In this document: one piece after another, positions 34,922-42,712 of the stretch
Position numbering within the stretch: position 1 is the stretch's first letter
Layout of the letters: every line of letters begins with the position of its first letter
DNA from: Prevotella sp. UBA1104
GTDB taxonomy: Bacteria > Bacteroidota > Bacteroidia > Bacteroidales > Bacteroidaceae
Reading direction: 5' to 3'
Assembly (NCBI GenBank): GCA_002314055.1
Contig: DCBP01000124.1
Location: forward strand, 5,535-55,327
Length of the DNA stretch: 49,793 bases
Position numbers and translations under genes: made by a program
The notes under the pieces: model-generated
The model's input: only the letters and a program-made list of their open reading frames with translations
Database searches by the model: none
What the model was told of the DNA's origin: nothing

Positions 34922-35389
34922 ATGAATGATTTGATAAATCCTCCGAGCTACCGCTCGGATACAGTTCTTCCTCTCCCAATGGAAGTAGATGCTCAGGCTT
35001 GGGCTGTGGATGCTGCCTGCTCCGGCAACCCCGGACCAATGGAATATCGCGGTATTGACCTTGCTACGGGGGCAGAGGTGTTCCACTTCGGACCTGTTCA
35101 CGGCACGAACAATATCGGTGAGTTCCTCGCCATCGTGCATGCCCTCGCCCTAATGGAGAAGCAGGGAATACAGAAAACGATATATTCCGACAGCCGAAAT
35201 GCTATCCTGTGGGTGCAGAAGAAACAATGCAAGACAAAGTTGGAGCGCACACCGCGCACGGCACAGCTATACAACGTGATAGCCCGCGCCGAGATGTGGC
35301 TCAAAACCCACTCCTTCCGTGTGCCCATAGAGAAATGGGAAACAAAGCGGTGGGGCGAGGTACCTGCCGATTTCGGGAGAAAGGGGTAA
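34922..35389 (+). CDS. Ribonuclease HI family protein
   Basis: The 155-residue RNase H-fold protein carries the four carboxylates: D30 (AVDAACSGNPGP), E67 (NNIGEFLAI), D90 (IYSDSRNA) and D150 (WGEVPADFGRKG). It would degrade the RNA strand of RNA-DNA hybrids such as primers. The last 57 bases (codons 138-155 and stop) occur again at 37030-37086, on the far side of the ATPase/nuclease gene. This is a sign that the gene end was the site of an insertion or unequal exchange. Confidence 0.88.
   Translation: MNDLINPPSYRSDTVLPLPMEVDAQAWAVDAACSGNPGPMEYRGIDLATGAEVFHFGPVHGTNNIGEFLAIVHALALMEKQGIQKTIYSDSRNAILWVQKKQCKTKLERTPRTAQLYNVIARAEMWLKTHSFRVPIEKWETKRWGEVPADFGRKG
35333..35389 (+). repeat. RNase H 3' end, copy 1 (in the gene)
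   Basis: This segment encodes KWETKRWGEVPADFGRKG and the stop. Copy 2 at 37030-37086 differs at 6 of 57 bases; four changes are synonymous and two alter the protein (Glu to Lys, Ala to Val). Confidence 0.9.
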
Positions 35390-35447
35390 TCCAGAACAAA
35401 AGGGAAAGCCCGTGGATAGGACACTCGCTTCCCTTTCCTGCCTCTCT

Positions 35448-36905
35448 TTATCTAATAATCTCGAACAAATCGTTTAGTATCACAATATCATGGATATTAG
35501 CACTGTATTTGTTTTTTGTCAATCCGTAAGTTGTTATCAGAACCGTATGTAGTGTCTTGCGTGTTTTTGTAACAGCTCTGAAGGTTTCCTTCCTTGTACG
35601 CAACCGTTCGTCATATTCGTTCGTTATTGAAAAATCATTGGTAGAATATTTAATTTCGCAAAGGTCTATCACTTGGTCTCTTCTATCTATTAGCAGATCA
35701 ATTTGTGTTCCTTTGTAGCTTATACCGTCAGAATCGGTATGTGGCTTGCATTGCCATGAACATATATCACTGAGGGTGCCGCCAATTCTCAACTTTTGTT
35801 TTATTTGTGGAATATGGTGAAGGCAGACTTGTTCAAAAGCATATCCCTCCCAAGTTCTTCTTGTCGGATTGTCTTGCATATTATGCCAAAAATGATTGTC
35901 TTGACTATTTGTATCCACAACGAATCTATTGTAGAATAGAGAAAAAAGGTCGACTAATTGAAACATCTGCCCACGGCTCTTTTTACCGAATGATGTATAT
36001 GTTCTGAGAAAATCACATCGGCATAGGTTTTCAAGAACCTCAGTAAGCATTCCGTTGTTTTGCAGCTTTCCGATTCTTGCAATTTCTTCACGTGTCATAC
36101 CTACAGATTTTGTAGACAATGTTTCTATTACTGTTTGGTAAATAGTGGAGTCCTTGAATAAAGAGCGAAATATGAAACCGTATTCAGTACGTAATACTGC
36201 TCCTTCATCAAAAAACAGATTGTCGATATTCTCTTCTGCTGTTTGTTGGCTATTAAGCATGTCGAGATAGTATGGTATGCCTCCCATGACCATATAAATT
36301 TGTGCTATCTGCAACCTTGTCCAGTCTATATTCTTGCTACGGAGGAACAATTCCGTTTCATGCAGGTTAAAGGGACGCAGATATATCTGTCGATTTACGC
36401 GTCCGTGCATGCCGCCCTTGTCTCCAATCAGTTTGGATAGCATCCATGTGGTGGCAGAACCGCATACAAACAATTTCATTCCATGAACAGTACTTGCCCA
36501 GCTGTTCCAAAAATAGCTGAAGGCTTGTATGAAATTGGATTTTGGAGTGTCCATCCATGGAAGTTCGTCCAAGAAAATAACAATGCGTTCTTTATCGAGT
36601 GAGGAAAGATAGTCGCGCAATTGTTCGAAAGCTTCAAACCAATCTTGAGGCTTCTTTCTCTTTTCACCCGAATACCGTTCAAGTTGTGTTTGAAACAATC
36701 GTAATAGTGTGGATTTTGGAGTTTCGAACGAACCTGTAAAGTAGAAGTCAAACTGTTGGTTAAAGTATGACTTAATAAGATAGGTCTTGCCAACACGTCT
36801 ACGCCCATATATGGCTACGAGTTCTGCCTTTGGGGATTCGTAGTATTCTTGGATGAGAGCTTGCTCTTTTTCTCTACCTATTATAATGTCTTTTGTATTG
36901 CCCAT
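35448..36905 (-). CDS. ATPase with DUF234-type nuclease domain
   Basis: The 485-residue protein starts at the ATG at 36905. The longer frame begins with a TTG that is itself part of the -7 box, so it is rejected. It has Walker A IYGRRRVGKT (K40), Walker B IVIFLDELPWMD, a winged-helix segment (MTREEIARIGKLQNNGMLTE) and a C-terminal DUF234-type PD-(D/E)XK domain (GTQIDLLIDRRDQVIDLCEIKYS, with D and E-x-K). The gene is antisense to the genes on both sides, and lies between two copies of the RNase H 3' end. Function is unknown; other members are also common in Bacteroidetes and archaea. Confidence 0.88.
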   Translation of the reverse strand: MGNTKDIIIGREKEQALIQEYYESPKAELVAIYGRRRVGKTYLIKSYFNQQFDFYFTGSFETPKSTLLRLFQTQLERYSGEKRKKPQDWFEAFEQLRDYLSSLDKERIVIFLDELPWMDTPKSNFIQAFSYFWNSWASTVHGMKLFVCGSATTWMLSKLIGDKGGMHGRVNRQIYLRPFNLHETELFLRSKNIDWTRLQIAQIYMVMGGIPYYLDMLNSQQTAEENIDNLFFDEGAVLRTEYGFIFRSLFKDSTIYQTVIETLSTKSVGMTREEIARIGKLQNNGMLTEVLENLCRCDFLRTYTSFGKKSRGQMFQLVDLFSLFYNRFVVDTNSQDNHFWHNMQDNPTRRTWEGYAFEQVCLHHIPQIKQKLRIGGTLSDICSWQCKPHTDSDGISYKGTQIDLLIDRRDQVIDLCEIKYSTNDFSITNEYDERLRTRKETFRAVTKTRKTLHTVLITTYGLTKNKYSANIHDIVILNDLFEIIR

Positions 36906-36923
36906 ATCATTTTTATTTTGTTG

Positions 36924-36931
36924 CAAATATA
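36924..36931 (-). promoter_or_regulatory. Promoter of the DUF234 ATPase gene
   Basis: Minus-strand TATATTTG fits TAnnTTTG, 19 bases before the ATG. The predicted transcript has a leader of only about 12 bases. Confidence 0.6.
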
Positions 36932-36942
36932 CAAAATAAGCC

Positions 36943-36991
36943 GATAGTACAGCTAAAAGTTGAAAAAAAAACGACTTTTAGCTGTGCTATC
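36943..36991. promoter_or_regulatory. Inverted repeat just upstream of the DUF234 ATPase promoter
   Basis: GATAGTACAGCTAAAAGT (36943-36960) and ACTTTTAGCTGTGCTATC (36974-36991) are inverted with one mismatch (17 of 18), separated by an A-rich 13-base loop. It starts 12 bases from the -7 box and covers the -33 region, so it could be an operator. Confidence 0.5.
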
Positions 36992-37029
36992 CCCGTATTA
37001 TGTTTCAGCCTGCATAAAGAAAAGTTAAA

Positions 37030-37086
37030 AAATGGAAAACGAAACGGTGGGGCGAGGTGCCTGTCGACTTCGGGAGAAAGGGGTAA
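37030..37086 (+). pseudogene. Detached RNase H C-terminal fragment (copy 2)
   Basis: Read in the plus frame, it encodes KWKTKRWGEVPVDFGRKG and the stop, nearly the last 18 residues of the RNase HI at 34922-35389. No start or upstream coding region is attached. After the stop, a short AGGGAAAG segment is also shared with the first copy. Confidence 0.88.
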
Positions 37087-37136
37087 GATAATCCAAATAT
37101 GAGGGAAAGTTTGTTTTTAACTGTCAGACTTTACTC

Positions 37137-37173
37137 TTTTGTTTCTTTTTCTTGATGAAAAGATGTACATTTG
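37137..37173 (+). promoter_or_regulatory. Promoter of the PL11 lyase gene
   Basis: TACATTTG at 37166-37173 is a good -7 box. TTTTG at 37137-37141 is a plausible but slightly distant -33 box. Confidence 0.55.
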
Positions 37174-37237
37174 CATGCACTAAAGAAAATGCCTTGTATG
37201 GCGTGATTATCTATCAAACTAAAACAAAGCTATATAT

Positions 37238-39856
37238 ATGAAGAAAAGACTACTCTTTGCCGCTGCCCTGACAGGACTCACCCTGTCGGCTTCGGCACAA
37301 CAAGTAAATGAAAAGCTTAACCGTGCTCCAGTGGCGGTTAAGACAAGTGAGGGAATTCTCGTTTCGTGGCGCTCGCTGACGAGCGACCCAAAGGAACTGA
37401 CGTTTGATGTTTACCGCAACGGTACGAAGGTGGCAACTGCCATCAGCGATGTTACCAACTGGCTCGACAAGGAAGGAAAGCCGGGTGATACGTATAAAGT
37501 GGTAACCTCTGCCGGAGAAACGAGCGAGGTAAAGGCTTGGGACAATATGTTCACGAGCTTCGACGTGAAGCGCCCGGCTGCTATTAAGAGCGGAAACACC
37601 ACTGGACGCTATCGCCCCGACGATATGGCTGTGGGCGATGTTGACGGCGACGGTAACTATGAGCTTATTCTCAAGTGGATGCCCGACAATCAGCGCGACA
37701 GTGGGGCGAAGAACGGATATTCTTCGCCTTGCATCATCAGTGCATACAAGATGGATGGTACGCCGCTGTGGAAAAAGGACATAAACATCGGCTTCAATGT
37801 GCGTTCCGGAAACCATACCATACAGATGGTTGTCTACGACCTCGACGGTGACGGCAAGGCGGAACTTGTGTGCAAGACGGCTCCTGGTTCTACCGACGGC
37901 AACGGCAACTACGTTACCGAGGCTGGCGACGCGAAAATTAAGGCGGTGGACAACTCGAAGACGTATGTAAACGGCAGCGGACTCGTTACCGGCGGCGAGG
38001 AGTTCCTCACCGTGTTCAACGGTGAGACTGGAGCGGCAATGAACACCATATGGTATTCGCCAAGCCGTTCGGGAGTGGATTTCCCAACTGCTGCTACAGA
38101 CGCCAACTCGTTCTTCGGCGACAGCAACTGCAACCGCTCGGAACGTTTCAATGCTGCAGTGGCTTATCTCGACGGACTCGACAAACTGCCTACTGCCATC
38201 TTCCAGCGCGGATATTACAAAAACTGTTTCCTATGGGCTGTAGACTGGAACGGCAAGCAACTCTCTACACGTTGGCTACACAAGGGACTCAGCGGCAAAT
38301 GGGAGACTCTCGATGCCAATGGTAACGTTTTGCACTCCGGCACCGGCTCTTCAAGTTTCGGACAGGGTGTGCATGGCATATCTGTTGGCGATGTTAATAC
38401 TGATGGCTATGACGAGATTTGTATCGGCGCAGCCACCATCGCCCACGACGGACAGCTACTCTGCTCTACAGGAAAGGGACACGGCGACGCTATCCATCTT
38501 ACTGACATCTGTCCTGACCGCCCCGGACTGGAAGTTATGATGCCTCACGAGGAGGGACAGTATGGATATGACGTGCATGATGCAACGACTGGCGAACTGC
38601 TCGTTTCGGCTACGAGCTCCGGCGACAACGGTCGTGGACTGGCTGCTGATTTTATCCCCGCCAACCGTGGATTCGAGTTCTGGTCGAGTGCCGATGGTAA
38701 TACTTACGACTGTGCAACGGGAAAGCTGGTGCTCGCAAAGAAGTCGGATACCAACTTCCGCATCTACTGGACCGGCGACCCTTACGACCAGACTTTCGAC
38801 GGACGCTACGACTCTGCAACAGGCAAGAGTGCACCGCGCATCAGAAACTTCAACACCGCAAGCGGAAATATCGCAACCTTCCAGGAGTTTGCTGACTACG
38901 GACAGCCACAGTCGTGCAACACGACAAAGGCTACGCCTTGTCTGCAAGCCGACCTGCTCGGCGACTGGCGCGAGGAACTGATAATGTTCCAGCACGAAGA
39001 CGACTATGTTTCGCCAACCTGCAAGATTCTCGTTTATTCCACACCGGAGCCTACCAAATACAAGGTGCCTTGCCTGATGGAAGACCATGTTTATCGTATG
39101 GGCATAGTATGGCAGAACTCATCTTACAACCAGCCGCCACACTTAGGCTACTACCTGCCTGACTATCTTGGCATTGACGGTGCAACATACCAGACACAGA
39201 CTAAGAACCATGCACCGGAGCCGTCTGCAAAACCTGAACCTGCCGACGAGGGTGAAGAGGGACTTAAACTGCCTGCAGAGGACAAGGGTATTGTAACTGG
39301 CACTTGCTACACCGCAGGTGAGCATGGCGAGATTACCGCCAGCACGTCAAACGGATATATCAAAATCCGTACGAACAACAACGGTGAGAGTCTTACCTTC
39401 TCTGTAAACGAGGGCTATGAGATAATCGGTCTCACGATAGAGGGCTACAGCAACAATGCCTCTACCACCGCCGACCGTTCCATCATCATGAATGGCATGT
39501 TCATCGACGAGAGCGAAAGTTCTATCCTTGATGCCGACGTGGTGTTCCCCGGAGGAACGGCAGGACAGAACGCCGTGACGAAGAAAATCGAAGGCTTTGA
39601 GGCGAAGAAGAGCATCAAACTAACCTTCGACAATTCTAACATTACTACATCGGATGTTGATGCCAAAGGAAAGAATAAACAGATTCTTGCCAACGTAACC
39701 TTTAAATACAAGAAGCTCACCGACGGTATTGAAAATGTTGCCACTACTACCGTTGCCATCAAAAACGGCAAGATGTATAATCTTAACGGTCAGCAGATAT
39801 CCAATGCCGCAAAGAAGAATGTATATATCATGAACGGCAAGAAGTTTGTGAAGTAG
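37238..39856 (+). CDS. Rhamnogalacturonan lyase, PL11 type
   Basis: The 872-residue protein has a signal peptide (MKKRLLFAAALTGLTLSASAQ), an N-terminal fibronectin-like domain with SWRSLTSDPKELTFDVYRNG, and an eight-bladed propeller with calcium loops (DVDGDGNYEL, DLDGDGKAEL, DVNTDGYDEI). This is the YesW-type layout of polysaccharide lyase family 11, which cleaves the rhamnogalacturonan I backbone of pectin. About 180 extra C-terminal residues follow: a beta-rich domain (about 690-815) and a tail NGKMYNLNGQQISNAAKKNV, then YIMNGKKFVK, typical of secreted Bacteroidetes proteins. The gene stands alone, with no SusC/SusD pair in the window. Confidence 0.92.
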   Translation: MKKRLLFAAALTGLTLSASAQQVNEKLNRAPVAVKTSEGILVSWRSLTSDPKELTFDVYRNGTKVATAISDVTNWLDKEGKPGDTYKVVTSAGETSEVKAWDNMFTSFDVKRPAAIKSGNTTGRYRPDDMAVGDVDGDGNYELILKWMPDNQRDSGAKNGYSSPCIISAYKMDGTPLWKKDINIGFNVRSGNHTIQMVVYDLDGDGKAELVCKTAPGSTDGNGNYVTEAGDAKIKAVDNSKTYVNGSGLVTGGEEFLTVFNGETGAAMNTIWYSPSRSGVDFPTAATDANSFFGDSNCNRSERFNAAVAYLDGLDKLPTAIFQRGYYKNCFLWAVDWNGKQLSTRWLHKGLSGKWETLDANGNVLHSGTGSSSFGQGVHGISVGDVNTDGYDEICIGAATIAHDGQLLCSTGKGHGDAIHLTDICPDRPGLEVMMPHEEGQYGYDVHDATTGELLVSATSSGDNGRGLAADFIPANRGFEFWSSADGNTYDCATGKLVLAKKSDTNFRIYWTGDPYDQTFDGRYDSATGKSAPRIRNFNTASGNIATFQEFADYGQPQSCNTTKATPCLQADLLGDWREELIMFQHEDDYVSPTCKILVYSTPEPTKYKVPCLMEDHVYRMGIVWQNSSYNQPPHLGYYLPDYLGIDGATYQTQTKNHAPEPSAKPEPADEGEEGLKLPAEDKGIVTGTCYTAGEHGEITASTSNGYIKIRTNNNGESLTFSVNEGYEIIGLTIEGYSNNASTTADRSIIMNGMFIDESESSILDADVVFPGGTAGQNAVTKKIEGFEAKKSIKLTFDNSNITTSDVDAKGKNKQILANVTFKYKKLTDGIENVATTTVAIKNGKMYNLNGQQISNAAKKNVYIMNGKKFVK

Positions 39857-39910
39857 AATAATAATAATATTCAAGTTGCGTTTAAAACAGAAACTTGAAT
39901 ATATCGAAGA

Positions 39911-39958
39911 AAAAAAATCGGGGATGCATGCCACAATTTGGCTCATCCACGATTTTTT
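39911..39958. terminator. Bidirectional terminator between the lyase and HIT genes
   Basis: AAAAAATCGGGGATG pairs with CATCCACGATTTTTT, with A and T runs at the two ends, so it can serve both convergent genes. A further AT-rich hairpin (TATTCAAGTT/AACTTGAATA) precedes it. Confidence 0.8.
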
Positions 39959-39978
39959 ATATTTTATGAGTTTGCTGT

Positions 39979-40377
39979 TTACAGCTTCTTGAACTCCCCA
40001 TAAATCTTCTCTGAAATCTCTTTAAACTCCTCGTCAGAGAGTTTCAGCTTAGGGTTGGAGAAGAGCATGTCCTTCTCGCTCTGCATAGGAACGAGGTGAA
40101 CATGAGCGTGGGCAACTTCAAGACCCAATACAGCCATGCCGACCTTGCGACAAGGGAAGGCGTTCTTGATAGCTACGGCAACTTTCTTTGCAAACACAGC
40201 CATTTCGGCAATCTCCTCGTCGGTCATGTCGAAATAGTAGTCCACCTCGCGGCGAGGAATAACCAATGTATGTCCCTTCACCAGAGGGTTGATGTCGAGA
40301 AAAGCATAGAACTTGTCGTTCTCGGCGCATTTCCAGCTCGGTATCTCACCGGCTGCAATCTTTGAAAATATATCCAT
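39979..40377 (-). CDS. HIT family hydrolase
   Basis: The 132-residue protein of the histidine triad superfamily (HinT-like) hydrolyses nucleoside phosphoramidates or related nucleotides. MDIFSKIAAGEIPS, DINPLVKGHTLVIPRREV and the triad HAHVHLVPM (H90, H92, H94) are typical. It is convergent with the lyase gene. Upstream on the minus strand lies greA, 209 bases away, across an AT-rich repeat tract. Confidence 0.94.
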   Translation of the reverse strand: MDIFSKIAAGEIPSWKCAENDKFYAFLDINPLVKGHTLVIPRREVDYYFDMTDEEIAEMAVFAKKVAVAIKNAFPCRKVGMAVLGLEVAHAHVHLVPMQSEKDMLFSNPKLKLSDEEFKEISEKIYGEFKKL

Positions 40378-40586
40378 AGTTATAATTTTGAATTTAGAGT
40401 TAAGAATTTAGAGTTATTCTCGCTTCGCTGCGATTTAGAGTTTGCGAATTAAGAGTTGTTGAGAGTTTAGAGTTGAGAATTTAGAGTTGCTGGATTTGGA
40501 ATTTCCATTAACAAATTCTTAATTTTCAATTCTTAATCGGCGAAGCCGACAACTATACATTCTAAACTCTAAACTCTTAATTAAAA
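40378..40586. repeat. AT-rich short-unit repeat tract
   Basis: The whole HIT-greA gap is made of units such as GAATTTAGAGTT on the left and AACTCTAAACTCTTAATT on the right, which are inverted to each other. Small palindromes TCGCTTCGCTGCGA and TCGGCGAAGCCGA interrupt it. No promoter box for the HIT gene was seen, so HIT may be read through from greA. Confidence 0.6.
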
Positions 40587-41054
40587 TTACTCTACAGTAA
40601 TTTTGTCAATTCTCAGTTTGATAACACCGCGTGGAATCTTAATTTCCACCTCGTCGCCCACCTTCTTGTTGAGCAACCCCTGAGCGATAGGAGTCTTGAT
40701 AGAAATCTTACCTTCCTTCAGGTTAGCTTCGCTCTCGCTCACGATGGTGTAAGTCATCTTAGCCTTAGTTGTGAGGTTAGTCATCTCCACCTTCGAGAGG
40801 ATCTGTACGGCATCGGTGCTCAAACGTGATACATCCACGATTTTAGCCTCCGAGATGGAGCGTTTCAACTGGTTAATCTTATCCTCAAGATGAGCCTGAG
40901 CCTCCTTAGCGGCATCATACTCAGAATTTTCACTCAAATCGCCCTTGTCAGCAGCTTCTGCGATTGCGGCAGACGCCTTCGGACGCTCTACACTTTCCAA
41001 ACGTTTCAGTTCGGCTACCATCTTGTCGTAGCCATCTTGTGACATGTAAGCCAT
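40587..41054 (-). CDS. greA: Transcription elongation factor GreA
   Basis: GreA rescues backtracked RNA polymerase by stimulating transcript cleavage. The 155-residue protein has the N-terminal coiled coil (MVAELKRLESVERPKASAAI, then EAADKGDLSENSEYDAAKEA with the acidic tip) and the C-terminal FKBP-like domain (PIAQGLLNKKVGDEVEIKIP). The length and motifs are standard. The start is the ATG at 41054, preceded by an about 113-base leader with a large hairpin. Confidence 0.96.
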   Translation of the reverse strand: MAYMSQDGYDKMVAELKRLESVERPKASAAIAEAADKGDLSENSEYDAAKEAQAHLEDKINQLKRSISEAKIVDVSRLSTDAVQILSKVEMTNLTTKAKMTYTIVSESEANLKEGKISIKTPIAQGLLNKKVGDEVEIKIPRGVIKLRIDKITVE

Positions 41055-41095
41055 AATTTTTTAAATCCTTTCTTTATGTTTATAATGTTTCTCGC

Positions 41096-41168
41096 GGTAC
41101 AATAAGATAATGGATTTCGGTAGCCATTATACCGAAATCCATTACCTGTTATACCGTCTTTTTGTTTT
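41096..41168 (-). promoter_or_regulatory. greA leader with a 15-base-pair perfect hairpin
   Basis: TAATGGATTTCGGTA (41108-41122) is perfectly inverted at 41130-41144, loop GCCATTA. Flanking CGGTA and TACCG segments (near 41152-41156 and 41096-41100) could add an outer stem. It lies inside the predicted untranslated leader of greA. Confidence 0.6.
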
Positions 41169-41175
41169 TCCGTGG

Positions 41176-41183
41176 CAAAGGTA
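41176..41183 (-). promoter_or_regulatory. Promoter of greA
   Basis: Minus-strand TACCTTTG is a good -7 box. CAAA on the plus strand at 41207-41210 (TTTG on the minus) is a plausible -33 box with a 23-base spacer. Confidence 0.6.
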
Positions 41184-41248
41184 GTAATTATTTTCGAATG
41201 TAAAAACAAAAAAATGGTAAAAAGCATGTTAGTTAGTGTTTTTATGCC

Positions 41249-41256
41249 TAATTTTG
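41249..41256 (+). promoter_or_regulatory. Promoter of the cysteine desulfidase-family gene
   Basis: TAATTTTG is a good -7 box, 36 bases before the start, divergent from the greA promoter 65 bases away. Confidence 0.6.
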
Positions 41257-41291
41257 CACATTATATATAATATCACTATATTAACACCATT

Positions 41292-42593
41292 ATGATAACA
41301 CCTTCAGAGAAGAAAGCAATCCTTGAGCTGATGCACCGTCAAGTGGTGCCCGCCATTGGTTGTACAGAACCGATTGCCGTGGCTCTTTGTGTTGCTAAAG
41401 CTACTGCATTGCTTGGTCGCAAACCGGAACATATAGAGGTTAAATTGAGTGCCAATATCTTTAAGAATGCCATGGGAGTAGGCATTCCCGGCACTGGAAT
41501 GGTTGGTTTGCCTATTGCTATTGCTCTTGGTGCGCTTGCCGGTAAGCCGGATTTGCAGCTCGAAGTACTGCGCGACTGCACAAAAGCGAATGTAGAAGAA
41601 GGAAAAGCATATATTGCAGAAAACCGTATCCATATTACTCTTGAACATGATGATCCTGATAAACTCTATATCGATGTTGTCTGTTCTGTCGATGGCGACG
41701 AGTCAGAGGCAAGGATAAAGAGTGAGCATACACATTTTGTGTATCTGCGCCATAATGATGATGTCATGCTCAATGTTGAGGCTTGTGCCGCTTCTTCTTC
41801 TGAGGCCGAAGATGATGACATAAAGCTATCCCTTCATAAAGTATATGAGTTTGCCCATACCGCTGATCTTGATGATCTACGTTTTATACTTGAAGCGAAA
41901 CGTCTGAACGAGGCTGCTGCCGAAGCAGGACTTCGCGAAAATTACGGTCATGAATTGGGTAAGACCCTCTGCAGTCCGCTGGGTCATGGTATAATGGGCG
42001 AGAGCATCTTCTCGCGCATTCTGTCGGCAACGAGTTGTGCCTGTGATGCCCGAATGGCGGGTGCCATGATACCTGTTATGAGTAATAGCGGTAGTGGTAA
42101 TCAAGGTATCTGCACAACAATGCCAGTCGTTGTCTTTGCCAAGGAGAACCATAACACGGAGGAGGAGCTTATCCGAGCTCTTGTGATGAGCAACCTTACG
42201 GCGATATACATCAAGCAGAACCTTGGTACTTTGTCGGCACTATGCGGTTGCGTTGTCGCAAGTACAGGCAGCAGTTGTGGCATAACATATCTCATGGGCG
42301 GTACTTACGAGCAGATTTCCTTTGCGGTGAAGAATATGATAGCCAACCTCACGGGTATGATTTGCGACGGCGCCAAACCGAGCTGTGCTTTGAAGTTGAC
42401 TACAGGTGTCAGCACCGCCGTATTGAGTGCCATGCTTGCCATGCAGCACAAATATGTTACTTCCGTCGAGGGTATTATCGATGATGATGTGGACCAGAGC
42501 ATTCGCAACCTTACCGCAATCGGAAGCCGCGGCATGGACGATACCGACAGGTTCGTACTGGATATCATGACACACAAGGGAGTGAGAAAATAG
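41292..42593 (+). CDS. L-cysteine desulfidase / serine dehydratase-alpha family protein (UPF0597)
   Basis: The 433-residue protein belongs to the YhaM/CyuA group, which breaks L-cysteine into pyruvate, ammonia and sulfide with an iron-sulfur centre. It has IGCTEPIAVALC (C24), SNSGSGNQGI, ASTGSSCGITYLMGG, and the pair MICDGAKPSC (C358, C365). Full length and no signal peptide. It has its own promoter. The dsbD-like gene follows 119 bases downstream, past short repeats. Confidence 0.88.
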   Translation: MITPSEKKAILELMHRQVVPAIGCTEPIAVALCVAKATALLGRKPEHIEVKLSANIFKNAMGVGIPGTGMVGLPIAIALGALAGKPDLQLEVLRDCTKANVEEGKAYIAENRIHITLEHDDPDKLYIDVVCSVDGDESEARIKSEHTHFVYLRHNDDVMLNVEACAASSSEAEDDDIKLSLHKVYEFAHTADLDDLRFILEAKRLNEAAAEAGLRENYGHELGKTLCSPLGHGIMGESIFSRILSATSCACDARMAGAMIPVMSNSGSGNQGICTTMPVVVFAKENHNTEEELIRALVMSNLTAIYIKQNLGTLSALCGCVVASTGSSCGITYLMGGTYEQISFAVKNMIANLTGMICDGAKPSCALKLTTGVSTAVLSAMLAMQHKYVTSVEGIIDDDVDQSIRNLTAIGSRGMDDTDRFVLDIMTHKGVRK

Positions 42594-42712
42594 AGATTAG
42601 GGAATAGAGATTAGGGATTATGGATTATGGAATAGGGATTATTTCTCCCATAACTCTCAGTTCTCCCATTTCTCCCATCAAACCTTTCCAAAAGATAAAA
42701 CAAAATAATAAG
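42594..42712. repeat. Short repeats before dsbD
   Basis: A tract of GGGATTATGGATTAT-like units is followed by the 25-base segment 42658-42682 that is identical to 5548-5572 before kdsD. Confidence 0.6.
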
